NCBI GenBank assembly: GCA_030017825.1
Contig: JASEGW010000071.1
Span: 1-7,447, forward strand
DNA: 7,447 nucleotides
Direction of reading: 5' to 3'
From: a bacterium
GTDB lineage: Bacteria; UBA9089; JAHJRX01
How positions within the stretch are numbered: the stretch's first letter is position 1; the number at the start of each line of letters is the position of its first letter. Shown in pieces: positions 1 to 6,197 of the stretch. The notes beneath the pieces were generated by a model. It worked only from the letters and a program-made list of their open reading frames with translations, did no database searches and was not told the DNA's origin. A program made the translations under genes and the position numbers.

Positions 1-1
1 A

Positions 2-100
2 AAACTTGACCTCTTGGGATTATTAAACTTATTTGTATTTAGTGGTAAAGATGGGGTAAAGAACTTTAATACTCTTTCAAAAAAAGCTCCTGCAAAATAA
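2..100 (+). CDS. Possible 3' end of a convergent gene (partial, product unknown)
   Basis: An open frame enters from the left edge and runs 32 codons to a TAA at 98-100. Its translation ends with a protein-like segment (FVFSGKDGVKNFNTLSKK, then APAK), and codons such as GGT AAA GAT GGG GTA AAG AAC look coding. I do not recognise the protein. It would converge on rnfB, with its stop codon inside the stem of the hairpin at 79-112, which could then serve both strands. An open frame of this length arises by chance fairly often in AT-rich DNA, so this may not be a gene. Confidence 0.3.
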   Translation, partial: KLDLLGLLNLFVFSGKDGVKNFNTLSKKAPAK

Positions 101-112
101 TTTTACAGGAGC
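79..112 (-). terminator. Intrinsic terminator of the rnf operon
   Basis: On the minus strand, 27 bases after the rnfB stop, GCTCCTG (112-106) pairs with CAGGAGC (92-86). The stem extends through an AT-rich part with one G-U pair to about 12 bp around a tiny loop. Seven T residues (85-79) follow directly. On the plus strand the same stem is followed by ATATATTTTTTT, so it may also end a convergent transcript. Confidence 0.9.
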
Positions 113-139
113 ATATATTTTTTTGCTTAACTTAACTAC

Positions 140-931
140 CTACATACAAACATTTATAGAATTAGATTTACATTTTTCCATACAAGTTCGACAGTCATTA
201 CAATTTTGATAATTAATAGAAGCCAGATTATTATCAAAACTTATAGCCTCTTTTTCACAAGCTTTTACACATAGCTTACATCCAATACAGCCTACAGCAC
301 ATATCTTTTTTACTTGTGCTCCTTTATTCATAGAATTACAAGCCACATAAACTGTAGCTGTTACAGGAACAAGCTTTACAACCCCTTTAGGACAAACATC
401 CAAGCACTTTCCGCAACCTACACATTTATTCTTATCTACTTGCGGTAATCCAATATCATTCATTTCTATAGCTTCGAAAAGACAAGCCTTAACACAACTT
501 CCATAACCTAAACAACCATATTTACAAGCCTTATTGCCGCCATATAAAATAGCAGCACTTTCACAATCCAAAATTCCTTCATAAGTAAAAGTTCGTTCTA
601 CTTTATCTTCACCACCTGCACAACATATAATAGCTCTCTTTTTATCTCCAGCACCAGCTTCTTTGCCGCTAATCTTAGCTAAAGCTTTTGCTATTTCTTC
701 TTCTCCTGGAGCACAAAGATTAGGAACAACTTCAGGGTCTTTAATTACTGCTTCGGCATAACCTTTACAGCCAGCAAATCCACATGCCCCACAATTAGCT
801 CCTGGAAGGGCTTCCATAGCCTCTTCTATGCGGGGGTCTATCTCCATATGAAATATTCTGGAAGCAATACCTAAGCTTAGGGCAAAAATAAGGCCAAGAC
901 CTCCAAGACTATATGCTGCAATTGTGAACAT
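140..931 (-). CDS. rnfB: Rnf complex subunit RnfB, ferredoxin-accepting Fe-S protein
   Basis: Electron-input subunit of the Rnf ferredoxin:NAD+ oxidoreductase, thought to take electrons from reduced ferredoxin at the cytoplasmic face. Numbered from the ATG at 931 (263 residues), a membrane helix spans roughly residues 5-25. An Fe-S domain follows with the CGACGFAGC signature (C47, C50, C55, C73). Ferredoxin-like motifs come next: C136/140/146/150, C170/173/176/180 followed by Pro, C215/218/221/225 (C211 nearby), and C244/247/250/254. This supports five [4Fe-4S] clusters, within the range known for RnfB. An in-frame GTG at 938-940 would add three residues, but it overlaps the AGGAG sequence itself; the ATG at 931 lies 8 bases from AGGAG and is the better start. 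It is the last operon gene, 96 bases after rnfA, and a terminator follows. Confidence 0.96.
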   Translation of the reverse strand: MFTIAAYSLGGLGLIFALSLGIASRIFHMEIDPRIEEAMEALPGANCGACGFAGCKGYAEAVIKDPEVVPNLCAPGEEEIAKALAKISGKEAGAGDKKRAIICCAGGEDKVERTFTYEGILDCESAAILYGGNKACKYGCLGYGSCVKACLFEAIEMNDIGLPQVDKNKCVGCGKCLDVCPKGVVKLVPVTATVYVACNSMNKGAQVKKICAVGCIGCKLCVKACEKEAISFDNNLASINYQNCNDCRTCMEKCKSNSINVCM

Positions 932-945
932 AATTAACACTCCTG
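932..945 (-). promoter_or_regulatory. Ribosome binding site that sets the rnfB start
   Basis: Minus strand ACAGGAG followed by TGTTAATT and ATG. AGGAG occupies 944-940 and the ATG 931-929, a spacing of 8 bases. The GTG at 940-938 shares its first G with AGGAG and so cannot use it as a Shine-Dalgarno sequence. Confidence 0.75.
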
Positions 946-955
946 TAAATATTGT

Positions 956-1020
956 CTAAGTTATAAGTTCTAAGCAAAAAAGCAAATTTTGTAAGTTAGA
1001 ACTCACAACTTCTAACTTAG
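956..1020. repeat. Palindromic AAGTTAGAA-type repeat in the rnfA-rnfB gap
   Basis: TAAGTTAGAA (992-1001) and TTCTAACTTA (1010-1019) form a perfect 10-bp inverted repeat around an 8-base loop. A further copy, CTAAGTTATAAGTT (956-969), can pair with AACTTCTAACTTAG (1007-1020) with one mismatch, so two alternative hairpins compete. On the minus strand the smaller hairpin lies between rnfA and rnfB, and a run of six T (985-980 region) follows after about ten bases. It could be a dispersed intergenic repeat, an mRNA processing or stabilising element, or a weak attenuator that lowers rnfB expression. The sequence does not decide between these. Confidence 0.7.
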
Positions 1021-1027
1021 AGCTTTA

Positions 1028-1612
1028 CTACATCTTGACTAATCCACTAAAACCCATAAAGGCTAAAGATAAAAGTCCAGCCGTAATTAAAGAAATAGAA
1101 GCTCCTTGTAATGGTTTAGGAACAGATGCTAAAGCTAAGCGTTCTCTTATACCGGCCATCAAAACCAAGGCTAAAGTAAAACCAATACTGCCTCCTATAG
1201 CAAAAATTATACTTTCAATAAAATTATAACTATTTTGGATATTTAAAATAGCCAATCCCAAGATAGCACAATTAGTGGCAATTAAAGGTAAAAACACTCC
1301 TAAGGCTTCATAAAGAGCGGGAGCACTTTTTTCCATCACAATTTCTACTAACTGTACCAAAGAAGCAATAATTAAGATAAAAACTATAGTTTGTAAAAAT
1401 CCTATATTATAAGGGACTAAAATATATTTCTGAACAAGCCAAGTAACTATGGAAGACATGGTTACAACAAATATTACCGCCATACCCATTCCTATAGCTG
1501 TATCAACCTTTTTAGAAACTCCTAAGAAAGGACATATTCCTAAAAAACGGACCAGAACAAAGTTATTAACTAAGACTGCTCCTATAAACATTAAAACAAG
1601 TTCTATACCCAT
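1028..1612 (-). CDS. rnfA: Rnf complex membrane subunit RnfA
   Basis: Integral membrane subunit of the Rnf ion pump, homologous to NqrE. The 194 residues are the normal family length and form about six hydrophobic helices. The signatures NNFVLVRFLGICPFLGVSKK (residues 16-35) and FLPLIATNCAILGLAI (107-122) are present. C27 and C115 match the conserved cysteines that, with two from RnfE, hold a membrane-embedded [2Fe-2S] cluster in Rnf and Nqr structures. The G-IRERL motif near residues 154-159 is also typical. The ATG follows TAAGGAG at good spacing. It lies 58 bases after rnfE and 96 bases before rnfB, the widest gap in the operon. Confidence 0.97.
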   Translation of the reverse strand: MGIELVLMFIGAVLVNNFVLVRFLGICPFLGVSKKVDTAIGMGMAVIFVVTMSSIVTWLVQKYILVPYNIGFLQTIVFILIIASLVQLVEIVMEKSAPALYEALGVFLPLIATNCAILGLAILNIQNSYNFIESIIFAIGGSIGFTLALVLMAGIRERLALASVPKPLQGASISLITAGLLSLAFMGFSGLVKM

Positions 1613-1670
1613 AGATTACTCCTTAATTATGATTTTGCAATTAAAAATGCTTAATTTCTCTAAGGTACAA

Positions 1671-2261
1671 TTATACTTTTTTAATAAATTTATTAACCGC
1701 TCCTAAGAGAATTCCTAAAGCAATAAAGGCTCCTGGAGGAAGAATCATTAATAAACAAGGCTCATAATTTACTCCAAAAACAGAAATTCCAAAAATAGTA
1801 CCTGCTCCCAGTATTTCTCTTATAGCTCCTAAAATTGTTAAGGCTAAAGAGAATCCCAAACCCATCCCTAAACCATCTAAGATAGATCTAAAAATAGGAT
1901 GTTTCGAGGCAAAAGCTTCAGCTCTTGCTAAGATAATACAATTAACCACAATTAAAGGAATAAATAAGCCTAAGGCTTTATAAAGCTTATAATCTATACT
2001 ATGAATTACAAAATCTATAATAGTCACAAAAGTAGCAATTATTACAATAAATATAGGAATTCTCACTTTAGCAGGAATTATAGTTCTAAATGTTGAAATC
2101 ATCATATTAGAACCCAATAATACAGCCGTAGCTGCTAATCCCATGGCTAAACCATTTATAGCTGAAGTAGTAACCGCTAAAGTAGGACACATACCAAGAA
2201 GAAGAATAAGTATTGGATTTTCTTTTATAAAACCTTTAGTAAAATCATGCATTATAGACAT
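1671..2261 (-). CDS. rnfE: Rnf complex membrane subunit RnfE
   Basis: Integral membrane partner of RnfA and a homologue of NqrD, 196 residues, the expected length. It starts with a short cytoplasmic segment, FTKGFIKENPI, followed by LLLGMCPTLAVTTSAINGLAMG (about residues 20-41), which is diagnostic of RnfE. C25 and C108 (in VNCIILARAEAFAS) are the conserved cysteines expected to complete the [2Fe-2S] site with RnfA C27 and C115. About six membrane helices are visible, with GAIREILG near residues 145-152. The start follows GGGAG with 6 bases of spacing. An in-frame ATG three codons later lacks comparable spacing and is less likely. Confidence 0.97.
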   Translation of the reverse strand: MSIMHDFTKGFIKENPILILLLGMCPTLAVTTSAINGLAMGLAATAVLLGSNMMISTFRTIIPAKVRIPIFIVIIATFVTIIDFVIHSIDYKLYKALGLFIPLIVVNCIILARAEAFASKHPIFRSILDGLGMGLGFSLALTILGAIREILGAGTIFGISVFGVNYEPCLLMILPPGAFIALGILLGAVNKFIKKV

Positions 2262-2290
2262 ACTGTTCTCCCTATAAATTTATAATTAAG

Positions 2291-2315
2291 AAGTTTTAAA
2301 CAAGAATTAAAACTT
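2291..2315 (-). other. Intercistronic hairpin overlapping the rnfG stop codon
   Basis: AAGTTTTAA (2291-2299) and TTAAAACTT (2307-2315) form a perfect 9-bp inverted repeat with a 7-base loop. It overlaps the TAA of rnfG and precedes rnfE, which starts 52 bases after rnfG ends. No T-run follows and the stem is almost all A-T, so it is not a convincing terminator. A role in mRNA processing or stability is possible, and chance in AT-rich sequence is also possible. Confidence 0.45.
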
Positions 2316-2937
2316 ACTCACTACTTTCAATGGAAAAAAGTTTCTCTTTTATAATCTCAAAATGTTTTAAACCTTTACTCACAGCTTCACATACTGCTCG
2401 CGGAGAAATAGTAGCCCCAGATATTGCTTGAATATCTCCTCCATCCTTTTTAACTTTTAATTCTCCATTAATTAATTTGGAATTAGCAAGAGATTTATCT
2501 TTGAATTGATTCTTAAAAGTATTGTCTTCTTGAGGAGTATCAATCTTATTTCCTAATCCTGGAGTCTCTAAATGCTTTACAATATCTATTCCATTCAAAC
2601 TACCTTTTGGAGATACCCCTATCATAACCTCAATTAAACCACCATAACCATTTTTAGTAGATTCTTGAAAAGCTACACCTGTAATTATGCCTTCTTTTTT
2701 AGCAATATAGTATTCTTTTTCATCCATAGTTACCATGCCACCATTTTTCTCCTTTATGGAACGATCAGGTTCGTTATCATAAGGAGGTAAAACAGCCTTT
2801 ATTGCTTCCAACTTTGCCAATCTGTCTTGCTCGGCAATGGCATCCTTAGTAGTATTATAAGCATAAACTAAAGCCAAGGCAGCAATTACACAAACTAAAG
2901 TTAAGGCAAAAACTAATTTTAAGACATCTTTAATCAA
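2314..2937 (-). CDS. rnfG: Rnf complex subunit RnfG, covalent-FMN protein (TTG start)
   Basis: FMN-binding electron carrier of Rnf, homologous to NqrC, with one N-terminal membrane anchor (about residues 6-27) and a large extracytoplasmic domain. The 207-residue length is normal. The FMN_bind hallmarks are HLETPGLGNKI (residues 122-132) and SGATIS (173-178), in which T176 is the expected site of covalent FMN attachment by a flavin transferase (ApbE); no such gene is in this window. The start codon is TTG, preceded by AGGAGG at 5 bases; there is no alternative ATG before the membrane anchor. The rnfD stop codon TAG is part of this Shine-Dalgarno sequence (TAGGAGG), so rnfD and rnfG are tightly coupled. 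Confidence 0.96.
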   Translation of the reverse strand: MIKDVLKLVFALTLVCVIAALALVYAYNTTKDAIAEQDRLAKLEAIKAVLPPYDNEPDRSIKEKNGGMVTMDEKEYYIAKKEGIITGVAFQESTKNGYGGLIEVMIGVSPKGSLNGIDIVKHLETPGLGNKIDTPQEDNTFKNQFKDKSLANSKLINGELKVKKDGGDIQAISGATISPRAVCEAVSKGLKHFEIIKEKLFSIESSE

Positions 2938-2946
2938 GGAAACCTC

Positions 2947-3903
2947 CTATGCTCCATATTTCTTTGGTTTAATATAACGATCTATTAATGGGGTAACTGC
3001 ATTCATAATTAGGATAGAATAAGAACAACCTTCTGGATATCCTCCATAGATTCTAATTACAGTTAGAATAATACCAGCTCCAATAGCAAATACAATCTGT
3101 CCTTTTATAGTAATAGGACAAGTTACCATATCTGTGGCCATGAAGAAAGCTCCTAATATTAATCCTCCAGAAAGTACATGAAATAGAGGATCGCCTATAA
3201 ATAAGGCTTTTCCTCCAAATATCCAAGAAAGTAAAGCTACAGTACCTATATAGTAAATTGGCAGCTGCCAATTAATGTATTTTTTATAGATTAAATATAT
3301 AGCTCCTATTAAAAGAGCAGCAGCTGATACTTCCCCTAAACAACCACCAACATTTCCTAAGAATAGACTTTTATATAAACTACTGGTGCACTCACCAAAA
3401 TTATCTAATAGAGCAGTAGCACCTTCCAACTTCATTATTCCTAAAGGAGTAGCTGCTGTTTTAGCACTAAAAGGAGCAAGCCAAGTAGTCATCTGAACTG
3501 GCCAGGCAGCCAAAAGAAAAGCTCTTCCAATTAATGCAGGATTAAATATATTACATCCTAAACCACCGAAAGCAAGTTTAGCAATAGCAATAGCTACAAA
3601 AGAACCAACCATTGGTATCCATAGAGGTACTGCTGAAGATACATTAAAGCTTAATAAGAGGCCAGTTAAGAAAGCACTTCCATCTTTAATAGTTATTTCT
3701 TGTTTGGCAAGCTTTTGGATAATAGCTTCAGTTATTACAGCAGTAACTATTCCAACTACCATGACCCAAAAAGCTCTTAAACCAAAGAAGTATACAGCCA
3801 AGATAGCAGCTGGAAGTAAACTTAAATTTACACTCCACATAATTTTAGGAACAGATTCGTTGTTTTTAATATGAGGAGAGGTAGAAACTATTATCTTCTT
3901 CAT
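2947..3903 (-). CDS. rnfD: Rnf complex membrane subunit RnfD, covalent-FMN protein
   Basis: Polytopic membrane subunit of Rnf, homologous to NqrB, with 318 residues and roughly nine or ten hydrophobic helices. Family signatures include SPHIKNNESV at the N-terminus, FGGLGCNIFNPALIGRAFLL (about 112-131), HVLSGGLILGAFFMATDMVT (242-261) and GYPEGCSYSILIMNAVTPLI (288-307). The motif KTAATPLG (148-155) contains T152, the likely Thr carrying covalent FMN. RnfD is thought to form part of the ion path with RnfA, RnfE and RnfG. Its ATG overlaps the rnfC stop in an ATGA arrangement, with an AAGGAG sequence just upstream, which suggests translational coupling. Confidence 0.97.
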   Translation of the reverse strand: MKKIIVSTSPHIKNNESVPKIMWSVNLSLLPAAILAVYFFGLRAFWVMVVGIVTAVITEAIIQKLAKQEITIKDGSAFLTGLLLSFNVSSAVPLWIPMVGSFVAIAIAKLAFGGLGCNIFNPALIGRAFLLAAWPVQMTTWLAPFSAKTAATPLGIMKLEGATALLDNFGECTSSLYKSLFLGNVGGCLGEVSAAALLIGAIYLIYKKYINWQLPIYYIGTVALLSWIFGGKALFIGDPLFHVLSGGLILGAFFMATDMVTCPITIKGQIVFAIGAGIILTVIRIYGGYPEGCSYSILIMNAVTPLIDRYIKPKKYGA

Positions 3904-5216
3904 TTTTTCTCCTTGCTTATTTGTAGTTTTGCATATTTTATATAATGAATCAGAGGTCTTTTAGAAGGACAGGTATAAGCACAAGAACCACACTCTACGC
4001 AATCTAAAACTCCTTCCTCCTTAGCTTCTTTAATACAATTATTTTCTATTAGACTTCCTAACTTGCTGGGTACTAAATACATAGGGCAAGCTTCTAAGCA
4101 CATTCCGCAACGTATACACACATTGGCTGACTCTACTTTCACTTCATCAGTAGAAAGTATTAAAATACCAGAAGTTCCTTTAATGACAGGTACTTCAGTA
4201 GTATATTGAGCCAGTCCCATCATAGGACCACCATTTATAATTTTAGCTACATCTCCTCTAAAACCACCACATTCATTTATTACATCTGAGAACAAAGTTC
4301 CAATTCTTACTTTTAAGTTTGCAGAACGGGCAATTCCTTCTCCGCTTACACAAACTACTCTATCTATAAGAGGTTGGCCATTTACTATAGCATTAGCAAT
4401 AGCTACAGCAGTACCTACATTATGTACTATTACTCCTACATCCATAGGTAGCCCTCCAGAAGGAACTTCTCTATTTAAGATTACTTTTATGAGTTGCTTT
4501 TCAGCACCTTGAGGATATTTGGCTTTCAGGGCTACTACTTCCATATTAGATTCCCTCACTACTGCAGAATGCATAATAGAAAGAGCGTCTTCTTTATCAT
4601 CTTCAATACCAATATAAGCTTTTTTTGCTCCTAATACTTTCATTATGATCTTTAGCCCCATTATTACGGAATTAACATCTTCTAACATAACTCTATGGTC
4701 AGCAGAAAGGTAAGGTTCGCATTCTGCACCATTAATAATTATAGTATCAATCTTTTTCTCTTTTGGAGGAGAAAGTTTTACATGGGTAGGAAAAGTAGCT
4801 CCTCCCATGCCACAAATTCCAGCATCTTTAATCTTGTTCTTAATTTTATCAATAGGGAAATCTTCCCATCCATTTCCAGATACATGTCTCTCTATCCAGT
4901 TATCTTCGCCATCAGACTCTATAATTACAGACATACACTCACCTTTTACAGGATGAGGCTTATTGGCTATCTCTACCACCTTTCCTGAAATACTTGCATG
5001 AACAGGAACAGAAACAAAACCATTAGCTTCACCAACTACTTGACCTGTTTTAACTTCATCGCCTACTTTAACACAAACATTAGCTGGAGCACCAATATGT
5101 TGGATTAAAGGAATGATTACCTTAGGGGGGAAAGGAATGGTTTTGATCGCCTTATCTCGAGTTAGATCTTTATTCTTTGGAGGATGTATACCGCCAGGAA
5201 AAGTTAAACTTATCAT
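3900..5216 (-). CDS. rnfC: Rnf complex subunit RnfC, NADH/FMN and Fe-S protein
   Basis: Peripheral cytoplasmic subunit where NAD+ is reduced, 438 residues, typical for the short clostridial form without a long alanine-rich tail. It opens with LTFPGGIHPPKNKDLT, diagnostic of RnfC. The glycine-rich GMGGATFPTHVKL (136-148), INGAECEPYLSADHR (161-175) and YPQGAEKQL (234-242) form the NADH/FMN-binding region shared with the NuoF family. Two ferredoxin motifs follow: C367/370/373/377-Pro and C406/409/412/416-Pro, giving two [4Fe-4S] clusters. The ATG lies 6 bases after GGGAG. It is the first operon gene, about 30 bases downstream of the predicted transcription start from the promoter at 5253-5281, and overlaps rnfD by 4 bases. 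Confidence 0.97.
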   Translation of the reverse strand: MISLTFPGGIHPPKNKDLTRDKAIKTIPFPPKVIIPLIQHIGAPANVCVKVGDEVKTGQVVGEANGFVSVPVHASISGKVVEIANKPHPVKGECMSVIIESDGEDNWIERHVSGNGWEDFPIDKIKNKIKDAGICGMGGATFPTHVKLSPPKEKKIDTIIINGAECEPYLSADHRVMLEDVNSVIMGLKIIMKVLGAKKAYIGIEDDKEDALSIMHSAVVRESNMEVVALKAKYPQGAEKQLIKVILNREVPSGGLPMDVGVIVHNVGTAVAIANAIVNGQPLIDRVVCVSGEGIARSANLKVRIGTLFSDVINECGGFRGDVAKIINGGPMMGLAQYTTEVPVIKGTSGILILSTDEVKVESANVCIRCGMCLEACPMYLVPSKLGSLIENNCIKEAKEEGVLDCVECGSCAYTCPSKRPLIHYIKYAKLQISKEKK

Positions 5217-5252
5217 AAGAAGCTCCCTATTAAGACTAAAAATTTAACACGA

Positions 5253-5281
5253 ATTTTACATTATATCCCCCTAAATGTCAA
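5253..5281 (-). promoter_or_regulatory. Main sigma-70 type promoter of the rnf operon
   Basis: Minus strand TTGACA (5281-5276), a 17-base spacer, then TAAAAT (5258-5253): a perfect -35, a 5/6 -10 and optimal spacing. Transcription should begin near 5246, giving a leader of about 30 bases before rnfC. The spacer contains a run of five G and a perfect TATAAT (5265-5260), but the latter is only 10 bases from TTGACA and has no good -35 at 17 bases, so it is probably not the -10 used with it. Confidence 0.8.
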
Positions 5282-5446
5282 TAGCTTTTTAAACTGAATC
5301 ATACCCACTTTCAAAAATAACTTAAAAAATACCCTCCATATGGTGTCAATCACAAAAAATTCCACTTTTTAATACTAACAGCATTATTAACGAAAATGTA
5401 AATTTCATTCAATAAGAAAAACGGCCTTTAATTTTCGCATTAATCT

Positions 5447-5474
5447 TTTATATACTTCCAATTAATTCTGTCCA
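5447..5474 (-). promoter_or_regulatory. Possible second, upstream rnf promoter
   Basis: Minus strand TGGACA (5474-5469), a 16-base spacer and TATAAA (5452-5447), each 5/6 to consensus. It lies just downstream of the terminator at 5491-5518 and points at rnfC, and would produce a leader of about 220 bases. AT-rich DNA gives such matches by chance, so this is tentative. Confidence 0.35.
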
Positions 5475-5490
5475 TCTCATTTTTTCATAA

Positions 5491-5518
5491 AAATAAAAAA
5501 GCAGGCAAAAGCCTGCTT
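5491..5518 (-). terminator. Intrinsic terminator of the fliS transcription unit
   Basis: On the minus strand AAGCAGGC (5518-5511) pairs with GCCTGCTT (5506-5499) around a TTTT loop, an 8-bp perfect stem, followed by a T-rich tract (TTTTTATTT). It starts 33 bases after the stop of the 78-residue protein and separates the flagellar genes from rnf. Confidence 0.93.
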
Positions 5519-5551
5519 GATCATTAATTAATTTATTTATCAATATATTTT

Positions 5552-5788
5552 TTATAAAGAACTAAATAGTTCAAAAGCTTTCTGAACATCAGCAAGGTTT
5601 ACCAAAGAAGCTTTTCTATTTTCAGAAGCAATCTTTGCAACTTCAGATATTTCTAATGAAGTAACTTTCTCACTTTTTTCCTGCCCTTCACTATTTGTTA
5701 CTTTACTTTTGTTTCTCTTATCGTTATTTACTTGGTTTTTGTTGTTATATTCTTGGTATGTTCGCAGTAGATTTTTTGTAATTTCCAT
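5552..5788 (-). CDS. Small hydrophilic protein in a flagellar context, possibly FlgM-like
   Basis: A 78-residue protein I do not firmly recognise. It has no membrane segment, signal peptide or cysteine. The N-terminus (LLRTYQEYNNKNQ, about residues 7-19) is followed by a polar, probably disordered stretch rich in N, K, S, E to about residue 42. A predicted helical C-terminal half contains SLEISEVAKIASENR (44-58) and LVNLADVQKAFELFSSL (62-78). The order of a Tyr/Gln-rich N-terminus, a disordered linker and an 'EIS..AK' segment recalls the anti-sigma-28 factor FlgM, but the C-terminal FlgM pattern is not clear. The ATG follows AAGGAGG at 9 bases. It lies 18 bases downstream of fliS and is followed by a terminator, so it is very likely co-transcribed with fliS and real. 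Confidence 0.75.
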   Translation of the reverse strand: MEITKNLLRTYQEYNNKNQVNNDKRNKSKVTNSEGQEKSEKVTSLEISEVAKIASENRKASLVNLADVQKAFELFSSL

Positions 5789-5806
5789 ACTATTGTCCCT
5801 CCTTTT

Positions 5807-6163
5807 TTAGACTTTTTCTTCTTCAAGTTTTTCAATAGCTAATTCCCATGTATCTTTTAATTCTTTAACCATTCCTTGTACTTCATTAATTAAACCACTA
5901 TCCTTCTTGATATTTGCTTCAATCAATCTATGGTTCATGTAATCATAAAGCTTATATAAATTTTTTGCCACTTCTCCTTTGCTCATATCCAAAGAAACCA
6001 TTAGTTCGGTTAATATATTTTGAGCTTTTATAATATTGCTGCCAACATCCGAATCCTCTTTTTTAGTTAGCGCTTCTTTGGCTTTGCCTAAAAACTTTAA
6101 AGCTCCTTCGTATAGCATAAGAATTAAGCTACCTTGATTTGTGATATTAAGAACTGTAGCCAT
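5807..6163 (-). CDS. fliS: Flagellin export chaperone FliS
   Basis: FliS binds the C-terminus of newly made flagellin in the cytoplasm and keeps it unpolymerised until export by the flagellar type III apparatus. The 118-residue all-helical protein carries the family pattern: LILMLYEGALKFLGKAKEAL (residues 13-32), then AQNILTELMVSLDMSKGEVA (47-66), NLYKLYDYMNHRLIEAN (68-84) and a final helix VKELKDTWELAIEKL (99-113). The ATG is 8 bases after AAGGAGG, and stop codons lie upstream in frame, so this start is secure. Compared with typical FliS, the first ten or so residues (the usual NPYQ-type segment) are missing. It is 52 bases after neuB, 18 bases before the 78-residue protein, and follows a sigma-28-like promoter. 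Confidence 0.93.
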   Translation of the reverse strand: MATVLNITNQGSLILMLYEGALKFLGKAKEALTKKEDSDVGSNIIKAQNILTELMVSLDMSKGEVAKNLYKLYDYMNHRLIEANIKKDSGLINEVQGMVKELKDTWELAIEKLEEEKV

Positions 6164-6197
6164 AGGACAACCCTCCTTATTTTTTCTTCTATTCTAT

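Larger units (their letters stand above)
5217..5551. other. 335-base intergenic region upstream of rnfC
   Basis: It holds no convincing gene. Read on the minus strand from 5551, it contains the terminator of the flagellar unit (5518-5491), a weak promoter candidate (5474-5447), an AT-rich stretch with a 7-bp inverted repeat (CGAAAAT 5391-5397, ATTTTCG 5431-5437), an 8-bp palindrome CCATATGG (5336-5343), and the main rnf promoter (5281-5253). I found no match to a riboswitch core I know. The region from about 5440 to 5217 would be a leader of some 220 bases if the upstream promoter is used. Confidence 0.6.

Noticed and set aside
1035..1229. Plus-strand open frame of 64 codons inside rnfA
   Set aside because: It is antisense to a complete, well-conserved rnfA, has no recognisable domain and no ribosome binding site of note.
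3053..3271. Minus-strand 72-codon frame inside rnfD
   Set aside because: Out-of-frame shadow of rnfD. The translation is rich in Tyr, Ser and Arg and resembles no protein family.
4695..4988. Plus-strand 97-codon frame inside rnfC
   Set aside because: Antisense shadow of the conserved NADH/FMN-binding region of rnfC.
5260..5281. TTGACA with the perfect TATAAT as the rnf promoter
   Set aside because: The spacing is only 10 bases, too short for sigma-70. TAAAAT at 17 bases fits instead.
5336..5390. Rex or FNR operator upstream of rnf
   Set aside because: CCATATGG and the TTAATA/TATTAA pair (5369-5374, 5385-5390) are symmetric, but neither matches the Rex (TTGTGA...TCACAA) or FNR (TTGAT....ATCAA) pattern.
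5346..5408. Minus-strand small frame of 20 codons (MKFTFSLIMLLVLKSGIFCD) upstream of rnfC
   Set aside because: It has a hydrophobic, leader-like look, but no Shine-Dalgarno sequence precedes the ATG and the length is within chance.
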